Source: Kalymmatonema hyalinum WJT4-NPBG1 (GTDB lineage Bacteria > Cyanobacteriota > Cyanobacteriia > Cyanobacteriales > Nostocaceae). From it: a stretch of 64,000 bases of DNA. Below the pieces are notes generated by a model that ran no database searches, was not told the origin of the DNA, and saw only the letters and a list, made by a program, of their open reading frames with translations. A program made the position numbers and the translations under genes. Location: positions 1-64,000 of the forward strand of contig JAHHIB010000025.1 of assembly GCA_019359075.1 (NCBI GenBank), in the 5' to 3' direction. Shown here one piece after another: positions 37,378-46,191 of this stretch. Position 1 is the stretch's first letter. Every line of letters begins with the position of its first letter.

Positions 37378-38415
37378 ATGAAACTAATACTTCAGGCGGA
37401 AGGCAGCAAACTCTACCAAAAAGCACAAGTCAAAAGCATAAGGAAAAAATTTTTTGTTTTTACCCACGTTCCTCAGCTTTGTCTGGGAATGCTGTTGTCT
37501 TTCGCCTTGCTTAGTTGTACTCAACAAAACTCTAGCTCTTCCTCTGCCAGCAATGATAAGCCGAAAGTGGTAGCGACCAGTACCATCATTGCAGACTTAA
37601 CACAAGAGGTAGGAGGAGACGAAATTAAGCTTACCGGAATACTCAAACCTGGTACTGATCCTCATGTCTACGAACCAGTACCAAAAGATACACAGGTGAT
37701 GGAAGAAGCTAACTTGATTTTGTATAACGGTTACAATTTAGAACCGGGACTGATTAAGTTAATGAAATCTGCGGGGGGAAAAGCGCGTCAGCTAGCGGTG
37801 GGGGAAGCTGTCAAGCCTTTGGAGTTGGACAAAGGTAAAGGCGAAGTCGTTCCAGATCCGCACGTTTGGGGTGATGTGAAGAATGCGATCGCAATGGTAA
37901 ACGCCATTCGCGATGCTTTAATACAGTTATCCCCCCAAGACAAAGAAGAATTTACGAAAAAGGCACAGCAACTGACTGATGAATTAAAGCAATTAGATAG
38001 TTGGATCAGTGTGCAAATTCAAACCATCCCAGCAGATAAGCGCAAACTCGTGACGACTCACGATGCATTTCAATATTATGGACGTGCTTATCAAATACCC
38101 ATTGCAGGCACTTTAATTGGTATCAGTACCGAAGAACAACCCAGCGCACAAACTGTGCAGCGGCTGGTAGAAGAAATTAAAAAGACTGGCGTTCCTGCAA
38201 TTTTTGCTGAAACAACAATTAACCCAGCTTTGATTCAAACTGTTGCCGAAGAAGCAAAAATCAAATTAGCACCACGCGAGCTGTATTCTGATTCAATTGG
38301 CGCGCCTAGAAGTGAGGGAGAGACTTACATCAAAATGATCCAGGCAAACACGCGGACTATTGTTGAAGCATTGGGGGGGAAATATACGCCGTTTCAACAT
38401 TCAACGAATCAATAA
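37378..38415 (+). CDS. metal ABC transporter substrate-binding lipoprotein
   Basis: 345-aa cluster A-I solute-binding protein. A lipobox (ALLSC, C47) follows the signal segment. Likely metal ligands are in DPHVYEPVP (His), DPHVWGD (His), FAETTIN (Glu) and YSDSIG (Asp). The His-His-Glu-Asp set, without a long His-rich loop, favours manganese (MntC-like) over zinc, though this is inference. Divergent from the ATPase/permease genes; a TATAAT at about 37353 may be its -10 box. Confidence 0.85.
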   Translation: MKLILQAEGSKLYQKAQVKSIRKKFFVFTHVPQLCLGMLLSFALLSCTQQNSSSSSASNDKPKVVATSTIIADLTQEVGGDEIKLTGILKPGTDPHVYEPVPKDTQVMEEANLILYNGYNLEPGLIKLMKSAGGKARQLAVGEAVKPLELDKGKGEVVPDPHVWGDVKNAIAMVNAIRDALIQLSPQDKEEFTKKAQQLTDELKQLDSWISVQIQTIPADKRKLVTTHDAFQYYGRAYQIPIAGTLIGISTEEQPSAQTVQRLVEEIKKTGVPAIFAETTINPALIQTVAEEAKIKLAPRELYSDSIGAPRSEGETYIKMIQANTRTIVEALGGKYTPFQHSTNQ

Positions 38416-38825
38416 GCTTTCAAGAGCAATTGCGAATTTAGTGGGCATCAAATTCTGCTTTTTCTGACAAGAACGCCAATTATTCGTTATATAGTCATAA
38501 ATCTTGATTGCCAAATATTTGCCTCTACGGAAAAATTGACCCCATGGTTATCATTTAAATTTTTTATATAAACCTTAAGATAGATGTGGTATTCTGAAAT
38601 ATCAGAATACAGTAGAGAATAGCTGCAGTATGGCTAGTAAGCAGAACTAGTCAGCAGAAATTTGGAGGTGGCGCTTAAAGGGTGCAAAATGAACGGAAAA
38701 ATACGTTGTTCGCAGGGAGTTTGGTTAATTCCAACTTCTTATAAAAGGAGGTAATAAAACCTGGAGCAAAAGTATCTCAACCCTTGTTTAACGACCACTT
38801 TAAACCAGCTGAACCAAGAAAATCT
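38416..38825. other. intergenic region with a possible leader
   Basis: A strong Shine-Dalgarno sequence (AAAGGAGG, about 38743) has no ATG or GTG at normal spacing. A CTG 9-10 bases later opens a 21-codon frame whose stop overlaps the ATG of the glycosyltransferase gene (ATGA). The remainder is AT-rich. Confidence 0.4.
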
Positions 38826-39917
38826 ATGAAAATTGCTCAAATTGCCCCCTTGTGGGAACGAGTTCCTCCTTCAACTTACGGAGGAATAGAACTCGTCGTG
38901 AGTCATCTGACTGATGAACTGGTGCGTCGCGGCCACGATGTCACTTTGTTTGCCTCTGGTGATTCGCAAACATTAGCTAGACTCCAAGCAACTCATCCTC
39001 GTGCATTGCGTTTAGACCCAAACATTAAAGAGGGTATGATGTACGAGATGCTACAGGCTAGCGAGGTTTACCAACAAGCGGAGGAATTCGACATCATTCA
39101 TTCCCATGTGGGGATGTGGTCATTGGCATTAGCAAATATGGTGTCAACACCCACAGTGCATACCTTGCATGGGGCATTCACCAATGACAGCAGCAAAGTA
39201 TTTACCCTTCATCGAACGCAACCATACATCAGCATCAGTGATGCCCAGCGTAAAACAGACCTGAATTACGTCAGCACTGTTTACAATGGGATCAAGATAC
39301 AAGATTACCCTTTTGTAGCGGAACCGAAAGAACCCCCTTATCTGGCATTTTTAGGGCGCTTCTCGCCAGAAAAAGGACCGCAACATGCGATCGCCATAGC
39401 AAAACAAGCGGGTTGGCGCTTGAAGATGGCAGGGAAGGTTGATGTTGTAGACGTAGAGTTTTTTGAAAAAGAGATTGCCCCGCTTATTGATGGTAAGCAA
39501 ATAGAATACTTGGGCGAAGTAGACCATGCTGCAAAAGTTGAACTTTTGGCTAACGCATCCATGACTCTGTTTCCTATTACCTGGCAAGAACCCTTTGGCT
39601 TAGTCATGATTGAGTCAATGGCAGCGGGTACACCAGTGATTGGTATTAATATGGGTTCCGTACCAGAAGTCATTGCTCATGGTAAAACAGGTTTTGTTTG
39701 CCAAACCTATGAAGAGATGGCGGATATGATTCCCGCTGCTTTGGAGTTAAATCGTCAAACCTGTCGAGAATATGTGGAAAACAGGTTTACGGTTACCCAA
39801 ATGGTGGATGGGTATGAAGCGGTCTATGAACAAATCCTCAAAGACCGGATTCAGAAGAATGGATTCATTCATGCCCTAAGAAACTCGTTGGAATCAATAG
39901 CTTCTGTGAAGCTGTAA
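38826..39917 (+). CDS. GT4 family glycosyltransferase
   Basis: 363 aa from the ATG at 38826, which gives the expected N-terminus MKIAQIAPLWERVPPSTYGG. GT-B fold with the Gly-rich acceptor loop (YGGIELVV), a middle FLGRFSPEKGPQHAI (start of the C-terminal Rossmann domain) and the nucleotide-sugar motif EPFGLVMIESMAAGTPVIG with the EX7E glutamates. Such enzymes make glycolipids, exopolysaccharide or sucrose-like products; no neighbour reveals which. A longer open frame from 38784 starts at TTG and is less likely. Confidence 0.85.
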   Translation: MKIAQIAPLWERVPPSTYGGIELVVSHLTDELVRRGHDVTLFASGDSQTLARLQATHPRALRLDPNIKEGMMYEMLQASEVYQQAEEFDIIHSHVGMWSLALANMVSTPTVHTLHGAFTNDSSKVFTLHRTQPYISISDAQRKTDLNYVSTVYNGIKIQDYPFVAEPKEPPYLAFLGRFSPEKGPQHAIAIAKQAGWRLKMAGKVDVVDVEFFEKEIAPLIDGKQIEYLGEVDHAAKVELLANASMTLFPITWQEPFGLVMIESMAAGTPVIGINMGSVPEVIAHGKTGFVCQTYEEMADMIPAALELNRQTCREYVENRFTVTQMVDGYEAVYEQILKDRIQKNGFIHALRNSLESIASVKL

Positions 39918-40296
39918 TCAACAGCAGCTTTCTGCGCCAAGGAGAAAAATGTCATTAACCCAGGACTAAAGCCACTAGACTCGTCCTAAACAAGTCGGCT
40001 GACTCCGGTGATGACTAGCCCATAACACACAACTTGGTACGCACTTCCGAATGCTTCTCTAGTTCGGATTATCTGCAAGACCTCTTGTTAGGTCGTGGTT
40101 AAAGACCAGTCATCTTAGTTGTGTTGGGCGAGGAGACAATTAACGGGTTTGCTGGTTCCTGGGATTATATCCATTTAAAAACCAGTCCCTTCCACGGGGA
40201 TTAAAATCCCTCTCCTGACGGAGACGCTACGCGAACGTGTCGTGTTTCCTCCCATGCCATCCATGCGATGGGTTTCCACACTTACCCCGAGTTTTT
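39918..40296. other. intergenic region with RNA-like structure
   Basis: Contains the multibranch foldable element at 40027-40124, further hairpins (CTGGTT/AACCAG at about 40155-40190; GGGATTAAAATCCC at about 40199) and a repeat word at about 40213. No coding frame is supported. Confidence 0.5.
40027..40124. ncRNA. candidate multibranch structured RNA
   Basis: An outer stem (ACACAACT at 40027 with AGTTGTGT at 40117) encloses two local hairpins: TCCGAA/TTCGGA (40046-40068) and GACCT/AGGTC (40079-40094). Nested helices of this kind in a non-coding gap are more than expected by chance by eye. Strand and boundaries are unknown. It does not show the conserved cores of RNase P RNA, tmRNA or SRP RNA. 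A transposon end is an alternative. Confidence 0.35.
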
Positions 40297-40488
40297 ATGA
40301 AGACGACAACGAATAGTTGTCCTTGTTGCGATAGTCCTTTGCTGCGTCATGTGCGTCACAAAGGTGTCTACTGGTTTTGTCAATCCTGCTGGCAAGAAGT
40401 CCCTCTGTTATCTATCAGTCGTTCGGACTCCTTGAGTCACAGACGTATTCGACAGCGCCCAATCTCATCCCAACTGATTCTGACGTAA
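40297..40488 (+). CDS. small zinc-ribbon protein
   Basis: 63 aa from the ATG at 40297, chosen because the segment before it has no family character. CPCC at the start and CQSC in the middle (spaced by LLRHVRHKGVYWF) form a four-cysteine zinc ribbon. SCWQEVPLL resembles small cyanobacterial proteins of unknown function. The tail is basic and polar. A hairpin at 40507-40522 follows. Confidence 0.6.
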   Translation: MKTTTNSCPCCDSPLLRHVRHKGVYWFCQSCWQEVPLLSISRSDSLSHRRIRQRPISSQLILT

Positions 40489-40525
40489 TAACAGCTAAAG
40501 TGCAGCGATAACAGCCTGTTATTTG

Positions 40526-40716
40526 CACCTCCAACCTCCAAAACACCTCCAAAACAGCTCCAATCAAGTCGAATAGGTCAAAGACCATCCAGTAAATAGT
40601 GCAGCGTTCATTCTGTTCTCGTAGACGTTAACTTAGCCAAGCTGGTTCCCATCTTTGGGTGTTGTTTGCATCTTTTTTCATGACACCCAATCACCGTGGT
40701 ACCAGCTTTTGTCTAC
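40526..40716 (+). ncRNA. candidate small RNA with CCTCC repeats and stacked helices
   Basis: Three ACCTCC words at 40528, 40534 and 40545 (plus AGCTCC at 40556) could pair with Shine-Dalgarno sequences. Downstream, three stacked helices close on each other: GTAGAC/GTCTAC (40621, 40711), AAGCTGGT/ACCAGCTT (40639, 40701) and TGGGTGT/ACACCCA (40656, 40683), with internal loops between. A TTTT follows the middle stem on the plus strand. Whether the two parts belong to one transcript is not known. Confidence 0.35.
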
Positions 40717-40811
40717 TCAGACGTTTTGCAAAGTAAATTGTTCCCAATTATTACTAATACCAATTCGACCTGAAGATGCTCTTAAAAAATGAGGCGGAGC
40801 CTCCCTAACTC

Positions 40812-40834
40812 GTTCCCAGGCTCAGCCTGGGAAC
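40812..40834. repeat. palindromic repeat
   Basis: A perfect 23-bp palindrome with GTTCCCAGGC arms; a related word, CTGGGAACGAG, occurs at about 40899. This is a common dispersed repeat word. Confidence 0.7.
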
Positions 40835-41071
40835 AAGAAGTTGGATGCTCTGCATCCTTAACAAGTCGCGGAAGTCCCCACCCTCAGCGCCAGCAAGCTG
40901 GGAACGAGGCAATCTCTAAAAGGCTGTTGTATACTGGTTTTCACGTTAAATTGACACCAATGGCTGGACAGCCCAACGCCAGTCGCCTACAGAGGGAAAC
41001 CCTCCTGCAGCGCTGGCTCCCCCACACACAAGATTGGATAATTTATTTGTTGGAAATCCCTAAATGGTTAC

Positions 41072-41780
41072 TTAGTCACGAGCGCTACTAGCAGCGCTTA
41101 TGATTAACTCTTCAACATTGCGTCGCATTGTGTTGCAAATCATATCCAAGGGTAGGTCATTTGGATCATGCCCGAAAGGCTCCTCGATTTCCGACCCAAT
41201 TTCTTCAATACTTAATAAGGTGAAACTCACAAAAGCCGTTACTACACCAGTCCACCAAGTTAGATGACTAACTATCTCAATAGGCAATATCAGACAGAAA
41301 ATCAACAACAATTGCCTGAGTTTAATGCTATATATTAAGGGGAGTGGCGTTCTCAAAATGCGTTCACAGCCACCCAAAATATCTACCAAATCATCCACCA
41401 AGTTATGTAAGCCAGTCAGCTGATAAATATTTATACAATTACGCTCATGCTGATGCTGCAAATAATCCCTAATCCAGAAGGCAATTTGTAGTGGGGGATG
41501 TTGAGTATCTTTGAGCTTGAAATAGTGGATATCGGACATCGATGACGCTAACTGCTCGTCAACCGGCTCTCCCCTTAGATGTAACTTCATGGCGATCGCA
41601 AAAGCAACTAACAGCCGCACAGTTGCCTCTTTTTTTCCTCTATCCTTCGGTGACTGCTCTTTAACGACTATGAAAATTCCCTGAGCCAAGTTACGAACCG
41701 TATTGACTAAACTTCCCCACAATCGACGACCTTCCCAAAATGGCTCATTGGCTGTATTCGTCCGGAAAACTAATAACAAA
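41072..41780 (-). pseudogene. bestrophin-like channel gene, 3' part (interrupted)
   Basis: Encodes the C-terminal 235 residues of a bestrophin/YneE-type chloride channel: LLLVFRTNTANEPFWEGRR, NTVRNLAQGIF, later TPLPLIYSIKLRQLLLIFCL, and PFGHDPNDLPLD, the conserved acidic tail. Hydrophobic segments include LLLIFCLILPIEIV and WWTGVVTAFVSFTLLS. The 5' part lies at 43209-43501, on the other side of a tnpB element. Joining 43209 to 41780 restores one frame of 333 codons with no lost base. Confidence 0.88.
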
Positions 41781-41837
41781 TTGACATCCTCCCACCGCGC
41801 TCCCTGGAGTACTAGGTATAGCGGGGGATTCCAAGAA
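41781..41837 (-). ncRNA. tnpB right end, probable 3' part of the omega RNA
   Basis: By analogy with IS605-type elements, the RNA that guides TnpB ends at the right end, and the guide is read from the flanking DNA. Here the scaffold would end GTGGGAGGATGTCAA and the guide would start TTTGTTATTAGTTTTC, matching the empty bestrophin site. The upstream boundary inside tnpB is unknown. Inference from family knowledge. Confidence 0.5.
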
Positions 41838-43043
41838 TCACTTCTTGGGTTTTCTGTTTCTACGAGTTGACTTGCTTGAAGGAGTTTCCTCACTCAAGTA
41901 TTGGTCAGTCTCATCCACAGACGTTGACGTTCCCGTGTGCCCCACGGTACGGAGTCCTCTCTCAAGTATGTTTCGTGCAGCGTTAGCGTCTCTATCTTGG
42001 GTATGTCCACAATGGTGACAAGTATGCGTCCTGGTACTCAAAGACTTCTTGACGACTTTCCCACAATTGGAACAATTCTGGCTTGTGTAGTCGGGTGGAA
42101 CGGCAACCGTGACCACACCAAACACTTTCCCAAAATACTCAACCCATGTACGAAACTGAGTCCATGCTGCATCAGATATCGATTTGGCAAGGTGTCTATT
42201 CCTCACCATATTCCGCACCTTCAAGTCCTCATACGCCACGAGGTCGTTAGACATCACTACGCACCTTGCTGTCTTTACAACAAAGTCTTTACGCTGGCGA
42301 CTTACCTTGAGGTGCTTGCGAGCCAATTTGTTTCTAAACTTAGCTCTATTCTTGGAACCCTTCTTAGTCTTGGATAAACGACGTTGCAGTCGTTTCAAAG
42401 ACTTTTCGGACTTGCGAAGGTGACGCGGGTTAGCAACTGTTTCCCCGTTACTATCGGTCAAGAAGTGGTTCAAGCCAACGTGAATACCAACGGTTTTAAG
42501 TGTTGGTTCCCGTTTCTCCAAACGTTCCTGGTCAACGCAAAACTGTACGTAGTACCCGTCAGCACGACGGACAACCCGCACTCGTTTAAACTGTTTCAAC
42601 TGGTAGAAATGCAAGTCGCGAGTCCCCCACAGTTTGAAGGTTCCCGCATCAAAGCCGTCAGAAAACGTGATACGCCGTCTATCTTCGGAAAGCTTCCACC
42701 CGCTGGTTTTGTATTCAACGCTACCATGTGTCTGTTCTTTCTTGTAGCGTGGGCATCCTTTCAAGCCGGGTACTTTCTTCTTACAGTTGTCATAAAAACG
42801 AGATATGGCAGACCACGCTCTTTCAGCGCTAGCTTGTCTTGCCATAGAGTTGAGTTTGTTCGCCCATTCAAATTCGCGTGCCAAAACGGCGCAATAGGCG
42901 CTCAACTCATATCTGCCAATATCACGGTTATCCATCCAGTATCTGATGCAACTGTTCCGAACAAATCGAGCAGTACGGATACCCTCATCTAGCTTTCCGT
43001 ACTGCTCGTTTGTTCCTTCCAATTTTGCCTCAAATACCAGCAT
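41838..43043 (-). CDS. tnpB: TnpB RNA-guided endonuclease homologue, RuvC-I Asp replaced by His
   Basis: 401 aa from the ATG at 43043 (MLVFEAKLEGTNEQY). The RuvC domain is recognisable: motif I TVGIHVGLNHFLTD carries His188 where Asp is expected, motif II LVAYEDLKV has E272, and motif III HTQDRDANAARN has D352. A zinc ribbon CSNCG...CHHCG lies between II and III. The bridge-helix region is Arg/Lys-rich (LKRLQRRLSKTKKGSKNRAK). The D-to-H change (codon CAC, 42480-42482) should abolish cleavage. The protein is otherwise full length and undamaged. Confidence 0.9.
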   Translation of the reverse strand: MLVFEAKLEGTNEQYGKLDEGIRTARFVRNSCIRYWMDNRDIGRYELSAYCAVLAREFEWANKLNSMARQASAERAWSAISRFYDNCKKKVPGLKGCPRYKKEQTHGSVEYKTSGWKLSEDRRRITFSDGFDAGTFKLWGTRDLHFYQLKQFKRVRVVRRADGYYVQFCVDQERLEKREPTLKTVGIHVGLNHFLTDSNGETVANPRHLRKSEKSLKRLQRRLSKTKKGSKNRAKFRNKLARKHLKVSRQRKDFVVKTARCVVMSNDLVAYEDLKVRNMVRNRHLAKSISDAAWTQFRTWVEYFGKVFGVVTVAVPPDYTSQNCSNCGKVVKKSLSTRTHTCHHCGHTQDRDANAARNILERGLRTVGHTGTSTSVDETDQYLSEETPSSKSTRRNRKPKK

Positions 43044-43208
43044 TTTTACGTTGAACTCATTAACGTAATTGTAGCACAAAGATTGTCAAAACCGCCACTG
43101 TTCTACTCCCCCGCTTTGCAGGGCGTCAAAGAACGTGGCGGTTTTGACCCTCGATTCCGGAACGCCGCCAAATCAAAGATTATGGCGGGAGCCTTCTCTC
43201 GGAATTAG

Positions 43209-43501
43209 GTAAAGCCAATATTGAAAGTCAAGATAGCATTGGTAAGGACACCGCTCTTTTGTGCGAATCCAATGGGAACCCCAAAATAGTAGAATAATGA
43301 TACTAAAAAACCATAGACACCACAAAATATTACCCAGGGAAGAATGACTGGAATAACTGACGTTTCAAGTCGTAAACAGACTTGAAACCAATTCAGTTTT
43401 TCGCCAGTGTAGAGGTGATACTTTCCTGTAAAAGAATTTTTTTTCCTGCTGAGAAACTTTTTGCACCGTTCCAGTAGATTAGTGGAATTTGATCGGCTCA
43501 T
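43209..43501 (-). pseudogene. bestrophin-like channel gene, 5' part (interrupted)
   Basis: Encodes the first 97 residues: a basic N-terminus, LNWFQVCLRLETSVIPVILP (typical of bestrophins) and the first hydrophobic pair WVIFCGVYGFLVSLFYYFG. The frame then runs into the tnpB element and stops at once (TAA, 43205-43207). With the 3' part at 41072-41780 it makes a complete gene. Confidence 0.88.
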
Positions 43502-43838
43502 ATATTAAAATTACAAATTAATTAACACATAACGTTCAACCTGGCTTATCAATCTTTAGAAATCAGTCTGCGTTTTGGGTTGGAGATTTCATTATTCGAT
43601 AAATTATTAAATTTATATAAAATTCTACGAAAAGTATATTACCTTGCTCATGCAATATACTACTGTTGCTGATAAATATTTTTCAGCCTTTCCACAGACA
43701 CAGCTATAGCTTATTTTCTCCATTGCAAAATCTAAAATATAAAATTGGTATAGTTACTCTAAACTACGTACACAGCCAAGCATCAAAATTTTCCTCCCCA
43801 GCTTCCCCGAATCAAAAACAGCCATTTTTAAATCAGCC
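43502..43838. other. intergenic region between divergent genes
   Basis: AT-rich; must contain the bestrophin promoter (minus) and that of the GTPase gene (plus). No element is identified. Confidence 0.4.
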
Positions 43839-45209
43839 TTGAGTCAATCTAACCCAGTGCCAAAGAACCTGCAAGAAACTCACTTAAATCGCGCTCGTGC
43901 TAGCCTAAGCCTTGCGTTGTCTTGGTATGGAAATCTTCGCAAACCCGGACAGTCGTCATCAAACTCGCAATTAGCAGGTTTGGTCAAACCAGAATTGGAA
44001 CTTTTGACCACCACACTCAACAAACTTGACCATAACGTCATCCGCATTGCGGCTTTTGGTTTGGTAAGTCGTGGAAAGTCAGCGGTGTTGAATGCTTTAC
44101 TAGGACAAAAGATTTTACAAACTGGTCCCCTCAACGGTGTGACTCAGTACCCTCGTTCCGTGCGTTGGAATCCTGGCGGTAAGGTGCAGGTGGAATTAAT
44201 TGATACACCAGGCTTAGATGAAATTGAAGGAGAAGCACGGGCAGAAATGGCGCGGCAAGTGGTGCGTCAGTCAGATTTTATTCTCTTTGTGGTATCTGGT
44301 GATATTACCAGGACTGAGTATAGAGCGCTGTGTGAATTGCGACAAGCACAAAAACCTTTAATTTTGGTCTTCAATAAGACAGACCTTTACCCGGATACAG
44401 ACAAAACAGCAATTTACAACAATTTGCAACAGTTGGGCGCAGGAAATCCTCAAGGAAAACCCCTAAAACCTGATGAAATTGTGATGGTAGCGGCGGAACC
44501 TGCACCGATGGAAGTGCGCGTTGAGTGGTCTGATGGTCGTGTGACACATGAATGGGAAACACCACCGCCACAAATAGACGAACTCAAACAAACAATTCTG
44601 AAAATTCTTAATCGCGAAGGGCGATCGCTCTTGGCTTTAAACGCACTTATCCAAGCACGAGATGCACAAGAGGCGATCGCCCAAAAAACCCTCGACTTAC
44701 GCCAACAACAAGCAGAAGAGTTGATTTGGCAATATACCAAATACAAAGCTTTAGCAGTGGGGCTCAATCCCATCGCCTTCTTAGATATTCTCGGCGGAAC
44801 AATTGCCGATTTAGCCTTAATTCGCTCGCTAGCGCGGCTGTATGGTCTGCCAATAACCAGCTACGAAGCCGGGAAGATTTTAAAAACGATTTTATTCAGT
44901 TCTGGTGGCTTACTGCTAGGAGAATTAGGCAGCAGTTTGCTGTTAGGTTTGGGTAAAAGTACTGCCGCCATTGCTTCTGGAGAAAACCCGCTCAATGTCA
45001 CTGCTTATGCTGGAACTGCAATCACGCAAGGTGGTATCGCTGGTTACGGAGCATACGCGGTGGGAAAAGCGGCGCAAGTCTATCTGGAAAAAGGCTGTTC
45101 TTGGGGACAATTGGGAGCGAGTACAGTTATTAAAGAAATACTGGCTGAGGTGGAACCCAATACAATTTTGTATCGTTTGCGGCAAGAGTTGGGACAGCAT
45201 CTTGGGTAA
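43839..45209 (+). CDS. Era/dynamin-like GTPase with C-terminal DUF697-type region
   Basis: 456 aa. GTP-binding motifs are G1 GLVSRGKSAV, G3 DTPGLDEIEG and G4 FNKTD. The C-terminal 170 residues are Gly/Ala-rich and hydrophobic (GLNPIAFLDILGGTIADLAL; SSGGLLLGELGSSLLLGLG), the membrane-associated DUF697-type region. No ATG occurs near the 5' end; TTG at 43839 is the likely start. Role unknown, perhaps membrane or stress related. Convergent with the rbgA-type gene. Another GTPase of this general type is at 49497-50834. Confidence 0.78.
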   Translation: MSQSNPVPKNLQETHLNRARASLSLALSWYGNLRKPGQSSSNSQLAGLVKPELELLTTTLNKLDHNVIRIAAFGLVSRGKSAVLNALLGQKILQTGPLNGVTQYPRSVRWNPGGKVQVELIDTPGLDEIEGEARAEMARQVVRQSDFILFVVSGDITRTEYRALCELRQAQKPLILVFNKTDLYPDTDKTAIYNNLQQLGAGNPQGKPLKPDEIVMVAAEPAPMEVRVEWSDGRVTHEWETPPPQIDELKQTILKILNREGRSLLALNALIQARDAQEAIAQKTLDLRQQQAEELIWQYTKYKALAVGLNPIAFLDILGGTIADLALIRSLARLYGLPITSYEAGKILKTILFSSGGLLLGELGSSLLLGLGKSTAAIASGENPLNVTAYAGTAITQGGIAGYGAYAVGKAAQVYLEKGCSWGQLGASTVIKEILAEVEPNTILYRLRQELGQHLG

Positions 45210-45228
45210 AAATATCTCGCGCAAAAAC

Positions 45229-46113
45229 TTACAGGTTAGGTGGTAATTCTAAAGGAATCGGACCGAGTGAACCTTTACGAAAATCTGTTAAGATGACCCG
45301 TGCAGTTTTTTCTACATCGCCTTTGTAACGATACTCTGCCAAAGCATGCAAGTATGCTTCTCCAGTCAGAGGCGTGGGGTCGAGTGTGTAACGCGATCGC
45401 AAAGGATGTTCTGGTAAAAAATCAGGATCATTGGTCTGACCATCTTTGATTATATCTACTAATGCCGCTGCTACTGTTTGATTGTCGTAAGATGCTTCAC
45501 CAATATCGTCACAAATCGCTAACTTCAATGCTGCTTCTTGATTTTCCAACCTAGCAGGAATGACACCTGGAGCATCCAACAATTCCAGTTCCTCGGAAAT
45601 TCGCACCCAACGCAATTGGCGAGTTACCCCAGGACGCGCTGCACTTTCCACCACTCGCCGTCCCAGCAAACGGTTGATTAAAGCTGATTTGCCAACATTC
45701 GGAAAGCCAATCACCACAGCACGGACTGGACGGGGTAACATCCCGCGACTTTTCCGGCGTTCATTAATTGCCACCCCAGCAGCTTGTGCCGCTTTTGACA
45801 CCGCAGCCACACCTTGACCTTGCTGAGCATTGGTAAAATAAAGTACTTCACCCTGACTCTTGAACCACTGTGTCCACACTTGTCGTACTTGCGGCAAAAT
45901 GATATCAACTCGATTTACCACCAACACCCGTGTTTTGCTTCCCACCCACTCGCTCATTTTGGGATGATGTGTTGCCAAGGGAATCCGGGCGTCGCGTACT
46001 TCCAATACGACATCGACAACTTTGAGATGTTCTTTGAGGTTTTTTTCAGCTTTAGCAATGTGCCCTGGATACCATTGAATGATATTTAGTTTATAGTTTT
46101 GAGTTATTGACAT
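45229..46113 (-). CDS. ylqF: ribosome biogenesis GTPase (YlqF/RbgA)
   Basis: 295 aa from the ATG at 46113 (MSITQNYKLN, then IIQWYPGHIAKAEK, the family hallmark). A circularly permuted GTPase: G4 (VNRVDI) precedes G1 (GFPNVGKSALINRL) and G3 (DAPGVIPARL). It acts in late assembly of the large ribosomal subunit. An open extension upstream to 46209 lacks family character and overlaps repeat sequence, so it is not used. Confidence 0.92.
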   Translation of the reverse strand: MSITQNYKLNIIQWYPGHIAKAEKNLKEHLKVVDVVLEVRDARIPLATHHPKMSEWVGSKTRVLVVNRVDIILPQVRQVWTQWFKSQGEVLYFTNAQQGQGVAAVSKAAQAAGVAINERRKSRGMLPRPVRAVVIGFPNVGKSALINRLLGRRVVESAARPGVTRQLRWVRISEELELLDAPGVIPARLENQEAALKLAICDDIGEASYDNQTVAAALVDIIKDGQTNDPDFLPEHPLRSRYTLDPTPLTGEAYLHALAEYRYKGDVEKTARVILTDFRKGSLGPIPLELPPNL

Positions 46114-46191
46114 TTGTACGAGTGTCCTTTGTCTTTTGTCCTTTGTCAAATGACTCAGGACTGTTAATATTGTGTAGCGATAGCAATATTT

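Larger units (their letters stand above)
40489..41071. other. intergenic region with RNA-like and repeat elements
   Basis: Contains a TAACAG/CTGTTA hairpin (40507-40522), CCTCC repeats (40526-40561), a structured element (40621-40716), a palindrome (40812-40834) and a repeat cluster at about 40960-41035. No coding frame is supported. Confidence 0.55.
41781..43208 (-). mobile_element. IS200/IS605-type tnpB element (1428 bp)
   Basis: Boundaries come from the host gene: on the minus strand TTTAC (43213-43209) abuts the left end and the right end finishes ...GGGAGGATGTCAA before TTTGTTATTAG (from 41780). The TTAC next to the left end fits the target-adjacent motif of IS605-type elements. No inverted terminal repeats or target duplication, as expected. 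The left end holds a hairpin (AAAACCGCCAC, 43088-43098, with GTGGCGGTTTT, 43137-43147); the right end is GC-rich and foldable. No tnpA is present, so it depends on a transposase in trans. Confidence 0.88.

Noticed and set aside
40021-40200. Considered as RNase P RNA, tmRNA or SRP RNA
   Set aside because: None of the conserved core sequences of these RNAs is present.
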